Shown: positions 26,681 to 36,735 of the stretch, piece after piece | Numbering within the stretch: the first letter of the stretch is position 1 | Layout: each line of letters starts with the position of its first letter | Assembly (NCBI RefSeq): GCF_010119385.1 | Contig: NZ_VFIE01000028.1 | Span: 1-58,989 of the forward strand | From: Nesterenkonia haasae | GTDB taxonomy: Bacteria > Actinomycetota > Actinomycetes > Actinomycetales > Micrococcaceae | Reading direction: 5' to 3' | DNA length: 58,989 bases | Notes under the pieces: model-generated | Seen by the model: the letters and a program-made list of their open reading frames with translations, nothing else | Told to the model about the DNA's origin: nothing | Databases searched by the model: none | Translations under genes and position numbers: made by a program

Positions 26681-27235
26681 GTGGCTGAACAGCCCTTTCG
26701 ATACACGTCGGAACACACTTCCCTCAAGGACACATACGACGACGCGGTGGTCCACTGGGACTCCCACGCGCCAGAGGGCTACGTCTGCCCCTTCTGCCAG
26801 TTCGCAGAGGGGGATGTTTCCGACCCGGGGAACCGTTGCGAGTTGAGCGACCTGGTGTATCAGGACGCAGATCTTATGGTCTTCATCGCCTGTGACGGAT
26901 TCGGCCCCCACGCGGGTCATGCCATGATCATTCCAACCGCCCACCGTGAGGCGCTCTACGACCTCGAGGACGACCTCCTAGCCAAGATCAGCATTTTTTC
27001 CCGGCATGTGGCGCTCGCCATCAAACTCGCCTGGGATCCTGAGGGCACCTCCGTCCGGCAGCACAATGAGCCGGCGGGAAACCAACACGTATGGCACTAC
27101 CACCTACACGTCTTTCCCCGGTATGGCGACGATCTGCTCTACCGGCAGATCCGGCATCCCCTGGAGATCGGCTACCGGGCGCAACTGGCACGGGAACTCA
27201 AGCCCGCCCTAGAGAAGGTCCTGGAGCAGAGCTAG
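26681..27235 (+). CDS. HIT-family nucleotide hydrolase/transferase
   Basis: 184 residues from a GTG with GAGGAGGAC overlapping the end of the gene before. YVCPFCQFAEGD at the start holds two Cys that could bind zinc. GHAMIIPTAHREALYDL is the HIT core, and QHVWHYHLHVFPRY is the histidine triad (HxHxH) near residue 139. Such proteins hydrolyse or transfer nucleoside phosphates (AMP-lysine, Ap4A or similar). Its stop overlaps the stop of the convergent polyprenyl synthase gene by 4 nt. Confidence 0.92.
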   Translation: MAEQPFRYTSEHTSLKDTYDDAVVHWDSHAPEGYVCPFCQFAEGDVSDPGNRCELSDLVYQDADLMVFIACDGFGPHAGHAMIIPTAHREALYDLEDDLLAKISIFSRHVALAIKLAWDPEGTSVRQHNEPAGNQHVWHYHLHVFPRYGDDLLYRQIRHPLEIGYRAQLARELKPALEKVLEQS

Positions 27236-28341
27236 CCGTCGCGGTCAACGACGGCGTCTGCGAAACTCAGCAGCGCCGCCTTCACCGTGGACTCCGGCAG
27301 GGCCGAGATTGCGTCCTTCGCCTTCTGTGACCAGCTCCGAGCAACCTCCCACGCCTCCTCAGTCACCGGATGCGCCACAACAGCCTGGACTGCCTCAGCC
27401 AACTCAGCGTCCCCCGCCAAGTCTCGCTCGACCAGCGCCAAAGCGGCCCGGGCGGCGTCGTCGTTGCTCTGGGCTGCCCGGCGCAGCAGCAGCACCGGAA
27501 GGGTGGGCACCTGCTCGCGAAGGTCAGTGCCGGGGGCTTTACCTGACGATGCACCGTCAGCAGTGAGGTCAATGACGTCATCAGCCAACTGGAACGCAAT
27601 CCCTACGGCCTCGCCATAGGTCTGCAGCATGTGGGACAGTTCTGGGTCCGTGCGCCCGTAGTACGCGCCCAGCTGAGCGGCGGCCGCGACCAGAGACCCA
27701 GTCTTGTTGGCGATCACACCTAGGTAATGATCGTAGGGGTCCTCGCCTTCGCGCGGGCCCACCGTTTCTCGCAGCTGCCCCATGACCAAACGTTCAAACG
27801 TCTCCGCCTGGATCCGTGACCCGTCGTCGCCAAGCTCGGTCATCAGCTGTGAGGCCCGCGCAAGAATGAGGTCTCCGGTGAGGATCGCCACAGAATTGCC
27901 CCAGACGACATGCGCACTCGGGGCCCCACGGCGCAGGGGTGCGGAGTCCATCACGTCGTCGTGGTACAGAGTGGCCAGGTGAGTCATCTCCATCACCATG
28001 GCCGCCCGGAGCACCCGATCATCCACGCCATCACCCAGGAGGGAGGTCAGGATGGTCAGGAGGGGCCGAATCCGCTTGCCCCCGGCCTCAGCCAGGTAGC
28101 GCGCAGCGGAGTTGGCCAACTCATCAGTGCTGGACAGGGCCGCCAGGAGCTGCTCTTCCATGGCAACAAGCGATTCCGTGACCTGCTGCGTGAGCTGCTC
28201 ATCATCCGCGAGCACATCGAATCCAGCGGGCAGCTCGATACTCATTGGGGCGGTCTGTTCTCCCGGAAGGTCAGCGGTGTGCACCGGCTGGTCGGCTGCT
28301 GCAGCGCCGAGGCTCGCACCTGAAGCTCGTGATTCGGTCAT
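27232..28341 (-). CDS. Polyprenyl diphosphate synthase (menaquinone side chain)
   Basis: 369 residues. First Asp-rich motif LYHDDVMDSAPLRRG near residue 130, KRIRPLLTILTSLLGDG near 92, and second motif QLADDVIDLTADGASSGKA near 258. The first 40 residues are an unusual Ala/Ser/Gly-rich extension. By context it makes the heptaprenyl-to-nonaprenyl chain of menaquinone; chain length cannot be judged safely by eye. It lies 11 bp downstream of the UbiE/MenG gene, so both are in one operon, with menF divergent from it. Confidence 0.93.
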   Translation of the reverse strand: MTESRASGASLGAAAADQPVHTADLPGEQTAPMSIELPAGFDVLADDEQLTQQVTESLVAMEEQLLAALSSTDELANSAARYLAEAGGKRIRPLLTILTSLLGDGVDDRVLRAAMVMEMTHLATLYHDDVMDSAPLRRGAPSAHVVWGNSVAILTGDLILARASQLMTELGDDGSRIQAETFERLVMGQLRETVGPREGEDPYDHYLGVIANKTGSLVAAAAQLGAYYGRTDPELSHMLQTYGEAVGIAFQLADDVIDLTADGASSGKAPGTDLREQVPTLPVLLLRRAAQSNDDAARAALALVERDLAGDAELAEAVQAVVAHPVTEEAWEVARSWSQKAKDAISALPESTVKAALLSFADAVVDRDG

Positions 28342-28352
28342 TGGACTTAAGC

Positions 28353-29129
28353 CTAGCCCTTCCGGTCGGCGGCGCCCTCACCAGGGAGCTCCGCGCTGTC
28401 GGAAATGCGGGCATCACTCTGGTGGGGTTTGAAAGCGCGGTGGATGGCCACGATCCCGCCACTGAGATTGCGGTACTCCACCTGGGACCATCCTGCGTCG
28501 TCAAGCAGTGCAGCTAGTGCATCCTGGTTGGGCCAGGCACGGATGGACTCAGCCAAGTAGACATAGGCCTCCGGGTTGGAGGATACGGCGCGGGCCACCG
28601 GCGGCAAGGCCCGCATGAGGTACTCGTTGTAGATGACGTTGAACGGTTTGTACGTGGGGTCGGAGAACTCCATGATCGCCAAGCGTCCCCCCGGTTTCGC
28701 CACGCGGAGCATTTCGCTCAGCGCAACAGAAGTATCGGAAATATTACGCAACCCAAAGCTGATGGTGACCGCATCGAAACTGTCATCGGCGAAGGGCAGG
28801 TTCATCCCGTCCCCTGCCACGAACGTCAGTTCTGGGTGCCGTCGCTTACCCACCTGCAGCATGCCGAGTGAGAAGTCACAGGCGACCGCGGTCGCTCCGG
28901 CCCGGTGAAACGGCACAGTCGACACCCCGGTGCCTGCCGCCAGATCCAACACGTACTCTCCGGGCTGGACCGCTAGAGCCGCAGTGAGCTGCGTCCGCCA
29001 TCTCCTGTCCTGCCCCAGGGAGATCACGTCATTAGTGATGTCATAACGTTCAGCGACCTGATCAAACATGGAGGCGACGTCATGTGGCCTCTTTTCTAGG
29101 TCGGCTCGGTTCCCTTCGCGGCGATTCAC
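28353..29129 (-). CDS. menG: Demethylmenaquinone methyltransferase (UbiE/MenG)
   Basis: 258 residues from the GTG at 29129 with GGGAG upstream; the frame is open beyond but overlaps menF. SAM-binding motif [39 protein letters not shown] at the N-terminus, and [22 protein letters not shown] are the UbiE signatures. It methylates demethylmenaquinone as the last step to menaquinone. It is divergent from menF with only 65 bp between the starts, allowing shared control. Confidence 0.94.
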   Translation of the reverse strand: MNRREGNRADLEKRPHDVASMFDQVAERYDITNDVISLGQDRRWRTQLTAALAVQPGEYVLDLAAGTGVSTVPFHRAGATAVACDFSLGMLQVGKRRHPELTFVAGDGMNLPFADDSFDAVTISFGLRNISDTSVALSEMLRVAKPGGRLAIMEFSDPTYKPFNVIYNEYLMRALPPVARAVSSNPEAYVYLAESIRAWPNQDALAALLDDAGWSQVEYRNLSGGIVAIHRAFKPHQSDARISDSAELPGEGAADRKG

Positions 29130-29194
29130 CTCAGTATTCTCCCATGACCCGGGGCACGGCGTTCCCCGGGTGGGCCGCGTAAGATGGGTGAGCC

Positions 29195-30511
29195 ATGATC
29201 TCAGCGCCACCCACCCTCCACATCACTGCGCGGGAGGTGGACCTTCGCGGCGGACTGGTGGCACTGCTTTCCCACCTCAACCCCTCGGGAACGTGGATCC
29301 GCGGCGGTGAGGGCATGATCGGTCTTGGTATCGCAGCAAGCACAACCGCTACCGGCCCAGGGCGCTTTGATGCCCTAGCCATGTTTTGGGATTCGCTGAT
29401 CGCGTCGAGGAAACACCTGGACAACCGCCACGGCCCTGTGGCGTTGGTCTCAGTAGCGTTCTCTAAGGACTCTGAATCCGCTTCCCGCCTGCTGGTACCT
29501 GAAGTACTCATCCGCCGGGAAGGTGGGAAAACCACACTTCTGATCATCAGCGACACCCCACAGCAGGAGTCCCAGGTCCTGGATCGGCACGGTCTGCGGC
29601 TCGAACCCAACGGTCTGCTCCACGCCGCAGGTAGCCTCCCTGCGGCGGACCTGCCGGAGACGCGCCTGCTGCCAGGCGTCCAATCCGAGCGCCAGTACCT
29701 GAGCGCCATCGCCGCTGGACTCACGGCAATCCACGACGGGACCGTGGACAAGCTTGTACTGGCCCGCGATGTTCTGGTCACCGCTGAAGCACCCATAGCC
29801 ACAGGCACGCTGCTGTCCCGGCTGGCCACCGAGTATCCCCAGACGTGGACCTACTGTCTGGGTGCGGGGCCCGACGCTCCACAGACACTGCTCGGCGCCA
29901 CCCCGGAAATGCTGGTCCGGCTGCGCGGGAGCCACCTGTCTTCGCGAGTGCTGGCGGGGACCATCGACCGGGCCCAACGCACCTCAACCCTGTTACGCGA
30001 CGCCAAGCAGCACCGCGAGCATGACTTAGCAGTGACCTCTCTGCTCGAACAGCTCCGCCCGATCACCGAAACTCTGCAGTCACCGTCCGAACCCAGCGTT
30101 CTGCAGCTGCCCAATGTGTATCACCTGGCCAGCGATATCACGGGCACATTGGCAGAAGACTCTGCTGGGCGCCTCCCCAGTCCCTTGAAGGTGGCCGAAG
30201 CTGCGCATCCCACCGCCGCGGTATGCGGAACACCGACGACGACGGCCGCGGACCTCATTGCCCAGTTGGAGGGTGTGGACCGTGGACCCTATGCCGGACC
30301 AGTGGGTTGGATGGATGGGGAGGGCAATGCTGATTTCGGCATAGCGCTGCGCGGTGGTGTGTTCGAAGGGGACGTCACACCGGCAGGCGGACACAGCATG
30401 CGCATCTTCGCCGGCTGCGGAGTGGTGGCCGGATCCGAACCCGAGTCAGAGCTTGCCGAAACCAAAATCAAACTCAAACCGATGCTCTGGGCCCTGGGAA
30501 TCGACGCCTGA
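29195..30511 (+). CDS. menF: Isochorismate synthase MenF
   Basis: 438 residues. The chorismate-binding domain fills residues about 165-438: [59 protein letters not shown] and [22 protein letters not shown]. It converts chorismate to isochorismate, the first committed step to menaquinone. TAAGAT lies 9 nt before the ATG and may be a -10 box giving a very short leader. It is convergent with menD, 33 bp apart. Confidence 0.94.
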   Translation: MISAPPTLHITAREVDLRGGLVALLSHLNPSGTWIRGGEGMIGLGIAASTTATGPGRFDALAMFWDSLIASRKHLDNRHGPVALVSVAFSKDSESASRLLVPEVLIRREGGKTTLLIISDTPQQESQVLDRHGLRLEPNGLLHAAGSLPAADLPETRLLPGVQSERQYLSAIAAGLTAIHDGTVDKLVLARDVLVTAEAPIATGTLLSRLATEYPQTWTYCLGAGPDAPQTLLGATPEMLVRLRGSHLSSRVLAGTIDRAQRTSTLLRDAKQHREHDLAVTSLLEQLRPITETLQSPSEPSVLQLPNVYHLASDITGTLAEDSAGRLPSPLKVAEAAHPTAAVCGTPTTTAADLIAQLEGVDRGPYAGPVGWMDGEGNADFGIALRGGVFEGDVTPAGGHSMRIFAGCGVVAGSEPESELAETKIKLKPMLWALGIDA

Positions 30512-30544
30512 GCGGAGGGCTTTCCTTCTCCGGTCCCCCGGTGC

Positions 30545-32470
30545 TCAGTGTGATGGTGCCAAGGCCTGGATCAGTTTGGCGTGAAGGTCTCTGAGCCGGG
30601 TGCGATCCGTGCGCAGCTCAATGATGCGGATTCCCACCCGATCATCCGGATAGGCCAGTGCCCGGCCAAGCTCCTCCAAATCTTCGGCAAAGAAGTACTC
30701 GTGCTGGAAGGCATCCGCGAGCGCCTCGATATCCACGGTCTGCGGAGTGCCGAAGAGCCTTTCGACGGTCTGGCCTTGTCCCGCACGGCGGCCCACTTCA
30801 CCGTGTTCCAATTGATCGAAGATAGCCCCGCCGGCGTCGTTGATCACCACAATGTCCAGATGGGGCGCCTGCTCCGTGGAGGGAATCAGCAACGCGTTGG
30901 TGTCGTGCAGAAAGGTGAGGTCACCCACCATGGCGGTAACGCGTTGCCCCGCTGCCAGTGCCACACCTGAGGCTGCCGAGACATTGCCGTCAATCCCGGA
31001 GACACCACGCAGTGCGTAGACGGGCCGTGATGTGACAGAGCTGCCGGTCACACCGGGCAGCGATCGGGTCAGGGCAGCGGCCAGGTCAACATCTCTGACA
31101 ACAGAGGATGACCCCAGCAGAAGTGGTGTCCTGACCGTCTCAGCCACGAACTGCGCCGCGCGCACCGAACTGAGGCCTCCGGCGGCGTCGTCGTCCTCAC
31201 GGAGCACGGTGTCGATGATGCTCTGAGCCTTCAGCCCGGCATCCTCCCAAGCACGGGACCAGGCGGCCCCGGGCCGTCCGGCAAAGTCTGCAAGCTCCTG
31301 GCGTTCGGTGATGACTCGGCGAGCAAGCCGGGAATCATGCCAGGGGCTGGCCCGAGGCTCGTACTGAACAACCTCCACGTCGTCCCTCGCAATGAGCTTC
31401 TGCACCGGCCGGGTGAGTGTGGGACGCCCGGCAACGACCACCCTCTCAACGGCGGCGGTGAGCTCCGCGGCGCGAGAACCCGGAGGGGACTGCAGCAACA
31501 GCCGATACCCCTGTACGGGCGTCAGGTCAGTCCAGCGGGCCCCTGATGTGGGTTCCGCGAGCATTGGGTGGCCCAGCCGACTGGCGAACTCAACGGCTTC
31601 CGACGGCGCCTGGTCCCCCATGACGAACAGGACACGGCCCGGTTCCTCCAGCGCTGGATCGCCTCCTGCGACCGCGTCACCAAGGTTTTCTGCCCCGGCG
31701 GTTTCGGCAGGCCAGGGGAGGTTCTGCGAGGTTCCGGCTCCAGCGGTCGCCGCGCGGTAAAGGCGTGCGCGTTCGCCGGACGGAATGACGCCTTTGCGCG
31801 CCCAACGCTGCGTGCCCGCTGCGCTGGGCGATTCGGCGGGAATCAGGGGGTCGGTGAAACCTATGTTCAGGTGGACCGGACCGGCGGCTGATCGGGAGCT
31901 GACGGTGGTGGCGGCGCGCAGCAGGAGAGCAACCTGCGTCTCGGCGGCGAGCATGTCGTCGCGGGAGACCGGTTCTAGGCGCAGGCTTCCATCGTCGATT
32001 TCAGCCTGCTCAAGGTGGAGCTCATCGCGCACCCTGCCGGCGAACATTCCCTGCTGCCAGACGGTCTGGTTCGCGCCGGATCCGTGCAACTGCTCAGGCC
32101 GGTCTGCGGTGATCACTACCAGCGGCACCCCGGACATATCAGCCTCCATCACAGCAGGCAGCAGGTTGCCGGCGGCTGTCCCTGACGTGGTGACCACTCC
32201 CGCCGGTTCCCCGGTGGAGAGGGCGATCCCCAAGGCTGTGAATGCTGCTGAGCGCTCATCTGTGCGAACGTGCAGCGTGAGCGCTCCGAGTTGTTCGGCC
32301 TCCGCCAGAGCATAGGCCAGCGGGGCTGAGCGTGAACCGGGGGCCAGCACCACATGCCTCATGTTCAGAGCCATGCCGCGGAGCACTCGTCGGGCCAGCC
32401 TGAGCGATTCGGCGTCGTGGGAATCATCGAACTCCCGGAACGGACCCCTCTCAGCTGCCATGGAGTACAT
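30545..32470 (-). CDS. menD: MenD, SEPHCHC synthase
   Basis: 641 residues (638 if the start is the ATG at 32461). RHVVLAPGSRSAPLAYALAE near residue 35 and VVTTSGTAAGNLLPAVMEA are the N-terminal landmarks. The ThDP-binding C-terminal part shows VTAMVGDLTFLHDTN (GDxxFLHD) and DIVVINDAGGAIFDQLE. It joins 2-oxoglutarate to isochorismate. Its start overlaps the end of menC by 11 to 20 nt, so the two genes are coupled. The N-terminus is a little longer than usual, with a charged stretch before the conserved fold. Confidence 0.94.
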   Translation of the reverse strand: MYSMAAERGPFREFDDSHDAESLRLARRVLRGMALNMRHVVLAPGSRSAPLAYALAEAEQLGALTLHVRTDERSAAFTALGIALSTGEPAGVVTTSGTAAGNLLPAVMEADMSGVPLVVITADRPEQLHGSGANQTVWQQGMFAGRVRDELHLEQAEIDDGSLRLEPVSRDDMLAAETQVALLLRAATTVSSRSAAGPVHLNIGFTDPLIPAESPSAAGTQRWARKGVIPSGERARLYRAATAGAGTSQNLPWPAETAGAENLGDAVAGGDPALEEPGRVLFVMGDQAPSEAVEFASRLGHPMLAEPTSGARWTDLTPVQGYRLLLQSPPGSRAAELTAAVERVVVAGRPTLTRPVQKLIARDDVEVVQYEPRASPWHDSRLARRVITERQELADFAGRPGAAWSRAWEDAGLKAQSIIDTVLREDDDAAGGLSSVRAAQFVAETVRTPLLLGSSSVVRDVDLAAALTRSLPGVTGSSVTSRPVYALRGVSGIDGNVSAASGVALAAGQRVTAMVGDLTFLHDTNALLIPSTEQAPHLDIVVINDAGGAIFDQLEHGEVGRRAGQGQTVERLFGTPQTVDIEALADAFQHEYFFAEDLEELGRALAYPDDRVGIRIIELRTDRTRLRDLHAKLIQALAPSH

Positions 32471-33503
32471 CGTAGGCGGCTGCGAGCCGGTCGAACCACC
32501 ACGCCTCGCGCGGCCCGGTCACCCGGTGCTGCTGGATCAGGGCTGGCACCGGGTCCGGTGAACGGACAACGACGCCGCCGGCAGCGTCCGCTGCCACGGG
32601 CACCCGGATCACACCGCCGTGTGGAACGAGCGGTTCCGCGACCACTTCCCCGTCAAAGAGACTGACTGTCCCCAGGCCGCAGGCGTACGGTAAGGCGGGC
32701 AACTGTGCCGCCAGAGCCAGCCCTGCGGTGAGACCAATTGAGCTGTCCAGCGCCGAGGAAACCACTGCGGGCAACCCGGATCGGTTCACAATGTCGAGAA
32801 CTCGTTCGACTCCACCCAGCGGAGGGACTTTGACCACCAGGAGGTCTGCGGCACCCAGCGCGGCCACCCGGAACGGGTCATCAGCCTTACGGACGGCTTC
32901 ATCGGCGGCGATCCGGACCGGCAACCCCCGCCCCTGCAACTGTTCACGAAGATCCGCCAACGGTTCAATCCCCGCGACCGGTTGTTCTGCGTATTCGAAC
33001 ATCTCCCCGGCGATCTCCACGATGACTGACAGCTGGGTGAGCGCCTCCGAAATGCTCCAAGCGCCGTTGGCGTCTATCCGGATTCCGGCATGGGGCAGCA
33101 GCCGGCACACTTCAGTCACGCGGGCGGCGTCGTCCCCATCGGTCTGGCCGGGTTCAGCAACCTTGATCTTCACCGCTGGGATGGAGTCTAGGATGCCGTA
33201 TCTTTTCAGCACACCTTCCACGTCAGCGGGGTCCACTGCGGGGACCGTAGCATTGATGGGCACTTCCGCGCGCACCGGAGCTCCCAGCCCCGCCCATGCC
33301 GCGTGGACTGCAGCCTGCAACCAGTGTGAGGACTCTTCTGGACCGTATTCGGGGAAGGGGCCGAACTCAGCCCAACCGGCTGGGCCGCCGATCAGCATGA
33401 CTTCGCGCCGGGTTTGACCCCTGAACCGGGTCCGCATGGGCAGAGAGACAATGACGGCGGCGTCGAGCAGTTCCGCGCGCTCCGGAAGTTGGTGTTGTTC
33501 CAC
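32451..33503 (-). CDS. menC: o-Succinylbenzoate synthase MenC
   Basis: 350 residues of the enolase superfamily. Visible are AVKIKVAEPG with the catalytic KxK lysines, HAGIRIDANGAWSI with the first metal Asp, EYAEQPVAGIEPL with the metal Glu, RIAADEAVRKADD, and DLLVVKVPPLGGVERVL with the second catalytic Lys. It dehydrates the MenH product to o-succinylbenzoate. It overlaps menD and is divergent from the PAP2 gene (52 bp). Confidence 0.93.
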   Translation of the reverse strand: MEQHQLPERAELLDAAVIVSLPMRTRFRGQTRREVMLIGGPAGWAEFGPFPEYGPEESSHWLQAAVHAAWAGLGAPVRAEVPINATVPAVDPADVEGVLKRYGILDSIPAVKIKVAEPGQTDGDDAARVTEVCRLLPHAGIRIDANGAWSISEALTQLSVIVEIAGEMFEYAEQPVAGIEPLADLREQLQGRGLPVRIAADEAVRKADDPFRVAALGAADLLVVKVPPLGGVERVLDIVNRSGLPAVVSSALDSSIGLTAGLALAAQLPALPYACGLGTVSLFDGEVVAEPLVPHGGVIRVPVAADAAGGVVVRSPDPVPALIQQHRVTGPREAWWFDRLAAAYDVLHGS

Positions 33504-33555
33504 GACTTCAAGTCTATGGTCGCAAGTTCACAGGGTGAGCTGGGAGAATAGCTCC

Positions 33556-34530
33556 ATGCCTTCATCCTCCTCCGCGCTGCGCGCGCCCGCGCGGCGCACC
33601 GGACTGTGGATCGCCGCACTCGTGGTCACAGGAGTGCTGTTTCTCGTCGTCTACGAATACTTTGTCCGCACCGAATCTGGACAGTTCCTTGACAACGTGA
33701 TGCGGATGACCGCCGACCACTTCGACCACCCGTTGCCGTATCTGAACCCGCAGAACCGGTGGATCGGCGTCTTCATCATGGCGCCGCCGGCCATGCTCTT
33801 CGCCGGCATCGTACTTGCCGGGCGGAAGTACCTGGCGGGCATCATCGCAGTGGGGACTGTGCTGGCTTCCAATATCTCCACCCAGGTCCTGAAGTACGGA
33901 ATGCTGGACCGACCGGATTTGACGGACAACCCCACCTATTGGATAAACAATTCTCTGCCGAGCGGCCACGCCACCATGGCTGCCTCAATCGTCGTCGCTG
34001 TGTTCCTGGTAGCCAGCCCGAAGGCCCGGCCAGCTATCGGTGTCCTTGGTGCGCTCTGGGGCGGCGGCTGGGGTGCCTACCTGTTCATTGAAGCCTGGCA
34101 CCGGCCCTCCGATATGATCGCCGCCTACCTGGTGGTGGCGGCCTGGGGGCTGGTCGGCGGCTGGCTGATCTTCCGCGCCGCACCGCGGGACAACACGGTG
34201 ATCGCGGACGCTGAGCCTGAAGTTGCCGCGGCAGCAGGGGTGAGCTGGTTCCTGGGAATCGTCCTGACGCTCAGCGGAGGGCTGTGTCTGGTCTTCGCTG
34301 GAGGATGGGCCGGGCTCGAGCGCTCTGTGACAGAGCCCACTCTCTGGGCGTGGGCCGCGGGTACTCTGCTCTCGTTCGGACCAGCGATGCTCACAGCAGC
34401 GGTAGGGATCAACTTCTTCAGCGCGGAGACCGGCCGACGGATGCGCGGGGCGGATGTGCCTCCTCTGCAAGGAACCCGCGTGGTCTACCAGATCCCGCCA
34501 GAGCTTCGACCGCTCTACGACCGCGTATGA
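33556..34530 (+). CDS. PAP2-family membrane phosphatase
   Basis: 324 residues from the ATG at 33556; the frame is open earlier but runs over menC. About six to seven membrane segments. The three phosphatase motifs are KYGMLDRP (C1), LPSGHATMAAS (C2) and EAWHRPSDMIAAYLVV (C3). It probably removes phosphate from a lipid such as undecaprenyl diphosphate or phosphatidate at the membrane; the substrate is not shown. Its stop overlaps the mutY start (ATGA), so translation is coupled. Confidence 0.9.
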   Translation: MPSSSSALRAPARRTGLWIAALVVTGVLFLVVYEYFVRTESGQFLDNVMRMTADHFDHPLPYLNPQNRWIGVFIMAPPAMLFAGIVLAGRKYLAGIIAVGTVLASNISTQVLKYGMLDRPDLTDNPTYWINNSLPSGHATMAASIVVAVFLVASPKARPAIGVLGALWGGGWGAYLFIEAWHRPSDMIAAYLVVAAWGLVGGWLIFRAAPRDNTVIADAEPEVAAAAGVSWFLGIVLTLSGGLCLVFAGGWAGLERSVTEPTLWAWAAGTLLSFGPAMLTAAVGINFFSAETGRRMRGADVPPLQGTRVVYQIPPELRPLYDRV

Positions 34531-35456
34531 CGGCCGCTCCTGCGCTGTCGCCCGAGCCGGTCCACCAGACACTGACCTCCTGGTACCAGCAGGCTGCGCG
34601 CGAACTCCCTTGGCGCCGCGAAGACTGTTCCCCCTGGGGCGTACTGGTGTCCGAAACCATGCTTCAGCAGACGCCCGTGTCCCGGGTGCTACCGCGGTGG
34701 GAGGAGTGGATGCGCCGCTGGCCGGAACCGGTGGACACCGCTGGGGCACCACTTGCAGAACTCCTCACCGTGTGGGACCGGCTGGGCTACCCGCGGCGCG
34801 CGCTGCGCCTTCAGCAGGCGGCTCAGGCCATTGTGGAGTTCCACGACGGAGAGGTCCCACAGACGGCGGATCAGCTGCGCGCTCTGCCAGGGGTGGGTGA
34901 GTACACCGCGGCCGCCGTGGCCTGCTTCGCCTTCGGGCAGCCAGAGGTGGTGGTCGACACCAACATTCGGCGTGTGCATGCACGGATTTTTTCCGGTCAA
35001 GCGCTTCCTGGGAAGACGTTCACCGCCGAACAGCGCCGACTTGCCCGCGATGTGTTTCCCAACCCTGAGGCCGATGGCGGCCAGCTGGCCTGCACGTGGA
35101 ATATTGCGGCGATGGAACTCGGGGCGCTGATCTGCACAGCACGCTCCCCCGCATGCTCGGAGTGTCCGGCAGCGCAGCTGTGTGCATGGCGGATCGCGGG
35201 TTCACCACCCCCCACGGAGGAGCAGAAGACCCGGGGCCAAAGCTGGGCCGGGACAGACCGCCAGGTGCGCGGAGCCATTATGGCCGCACTGCGGACCGGT
35301 GGGGCCCCTGAACGCGAAGAACTGCTCAGCGACCTCCAACTGCCGGCAGCGGACCTGGATCAGCGGCGCCGGTGCCTGGAGTCCCTGGTCGCTGACGGGC
35401 TTGCCGAGGAGCTCCAGGGTCGGGTCGCGCTGCCCGGGGCTCATCCATCATGTTGA
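34527..35456 (+). CDS. mutY: A/G-specific adenine glycosylase MutY
   Basis: 309 residues from the ATG at 34527 that overlaps the PAP2 stop by 4 nt. ARELPWRRE, LVSETMLQQTPVSRVLPRW, helix-hairpin-helix ALPGVGEYTAAAVACFAFG with VVDTNIRRVHAR carrying the catalytic Asp. The [4Fe-4S] cluster is C-x6-C-x2-C-x5-C in CTARSPACSECPAAQLC near residue 205. It removes adenine paired with 8-oxoguanine. The C-terminus is short, with at most a reduced substrate-recognition domain, as in other actinobacteria. A complex inverted repeat starts at its stop codon. Confidence 0.94.
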   Translation: MTAAPALSPEPVHQTLTSWYQQAARELPWRREDCSPWGVLVSETMLQQTPVSRVLPRWEEWMRRWPEPVDTAGAPLAELLTVWDRLGYPRRALRLQQAAQAIVEFHDGEVPQTADQLRALPGVGEYTAAAVACFAFGQPEVVVDTNIRRVHARIFSGQALPGKTFTAEQRRLARDVFPNPEADGGQLACTWNIAAMELGALICTARSPACSECPAAQLCAWRIAGSPPPTEEQKTRGQSWAGTDRQVRGAIMAALRTGGAPEREELLSDLQLPAADLDQRRRCLESLVADGLAEELQGRVALPGAHPSC

Positions 35457-35520
35457 GTGTCTCGGAATGTGGGGAATACCCCCTATTCGGGGCCCAGTTT
35501 CCCCTATTCCGAGACGCTCA
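35454..35520 (+). terminator. Compound hairpin between mutY and the FUSC gene
   Basis: TGAGTGTCTCGGAAT (35454-35468) pairs with 35506-35520 over 15 bp with one G-T wobble. Inside, GGGG at 35471-35474 can pair with CCCC at 35479-35482 or with 35501-35504, and CCCC at 35480-35483 can pair with GGGG at 35489-35492. CCCCTATTC occurs twice. The outer arm includes the mutY stop codon. Best read as a bidirectional terminator, or a REP-like element. Confidence 0.6.
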
Positions 35521-35559
35521 TTGGTGCGGGAACCGTGCTGCGACACTGTTTTGCGGATC

Positions 35560-35565
35560 TAGACT
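35560..35565 (+). promoter_or_regulatory. Putative -10 box of a leaderless FUSC transcript
   Basis: TAGACT lies 6 nt before the GTG start at 35572 and no ribosome-binding site is present between them. Confidence 0.45.
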
Positions 35566-35571
35566 TCTGGT

Positions 35572-36720
35572 GTGAGGACAATTCTTGAGCACCTGCGGCG
35601 GGCGCTGAAGACCACGCGCCGGGTGGTCGTTGACCGCACTCGGGCCGGTGGTATCCGTTCCCGTCGCTCGGTGCTACCCGCACTGCAGATGACGGTCGCT
35701 GGCGTCGGCGCCTATGTGATCTCTGAGCAAGTGCTGGGGCATGAGACGCCACTGTTTGCTGCAGTGGCCGCTCTGATTGCCATGGGGTTCACCAAAGAAC
35801 CCCGGCTGCGCAAAGTCCTCGAAGTCGCCATCGGTTGCACCTTGGGCGTGCTGCTGGCTGACATGCTGGTGCTCGGCCTCGGGACGGGCATCCTGACGGC
35901 GGTTCTTGCCGTGTTCACAGCGGTGATGCTCGCCCGGTTCCTTGACTCTGGTTCCGTATTCGCCATGCAGATGGGCCTGCAGGCGCTACTTGTGGTCATG
36001 GTCCCCGTACCGGCTGATGCCGCTTTGGGTCCCTTCACTCGTTCGGTGGACGCGGTCGTCGGCGGGACCATTGCACTCCTCATCACATTGTTGACTCCTA
36101 AGGACCCGCGCGGTGAACCCGTGCGCGAGCTGAGGAGCGTGGCAGACCAGTTCACTCTTTCGCTGCGGGAGACAGCGGCCGCACTGCGCTCCTCCGATTC
36201 GCGGCAAGCGTGGCATGCGCTGATTCGGGCCCGTGGGTTGCAGTCGCAGGTTGACGAGACCTCGAGTGCGCTCTCAGCGGCTAAGGAGCTGACCCGCTAC
36301 TCCCCCGCCCACCGGCGCCACCGGCATTACATCCGCCGGATCGAACACACCGCTGAGAAGCTGGATTTGGCGGTACGGAGTCTGCGGCTGATGACCCGCC
36401 GCGCGGTGAGCACCATTGACCACGCCAAACTCTCTGATTCAGGCACAGTCCAGTTGGCCGCTGTCATCGAGCAACTGGCGGACGCGTCCGCTCCGTTGGG
36501 CCAAGCTGCCAATGAGACTGGCCCAGGTTTCGACCGCTGGATGAACGCCGCTCGAGGCTCTTTGGCCGCTGTAGCGACACGCCTGCACCCGCAACGATTG
36601 GACATTCACGATCTCGAAGGAGAGGCACTGGTCCTGCTGGTTCGCACAATGGTGGTGGACCTTCTCGAGGCTGCCGGATATGAGCACGACGACGCCCTCA
36701 CCTATTTGCCCGACCTGTAG
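35572..36720 (+). CDS. FUSC-family (aromatic acid exporter-like) membrane protein
   Basis: 382 residues from a GTG. Residues about 45-165 hold four to six membrane segments beginning SVLPALQMTVAGVGAYVI and including TKEPRLRKVLEVAIGCTLGV, the pattern of the FUSC/ArAE family. The second half is a soluble helical region with coiled-coil-like stretches (LRETAAALRS, HIRRIEHTAEKLDLAVRSL-like). It may export aromatic or other organic acids, or have an envelope role. No Shine-Dalgarno sequence is seen and a -10-like box stands 6 nt before the start. It is convergent with arsC (15 bp). Confidence 0.88.
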   Translation: MRTILEHLRRALKTTRRVVVDRTRAGGIRSRRSVLPALQMTVAGVGAYVISEQVLGHETPLFAAVAALIAMGFTKEPRLRKVLEVAIGCTLGVLLADMLVLGLGTGILTAVLAVFTAVMLARFLDSGSVFAMQMGLQALLVVMVPVPADAALGPFTRSVDAVVGGTIALLITLLTPKDPRGEPVRELRSVADQFTLSLRETAAALRSSDSRQAWHALIRARGLQSQVDETSSALSAAKELTRYSPAHRRHRHYIRRIEHTAEKLDLAVRSLRLMTRRAVSTIDHAKLSDSGTVQLAAVIEQLADASAPLGQAANETGPGFDRWMNAARGSLAAVATRLHPQRLDIHDLEGEALVLLVRTMVVDLLEAAGYEHDDALTYLPDL

Positions 36721-36735
36721 AGCCGGCTGCACAGG

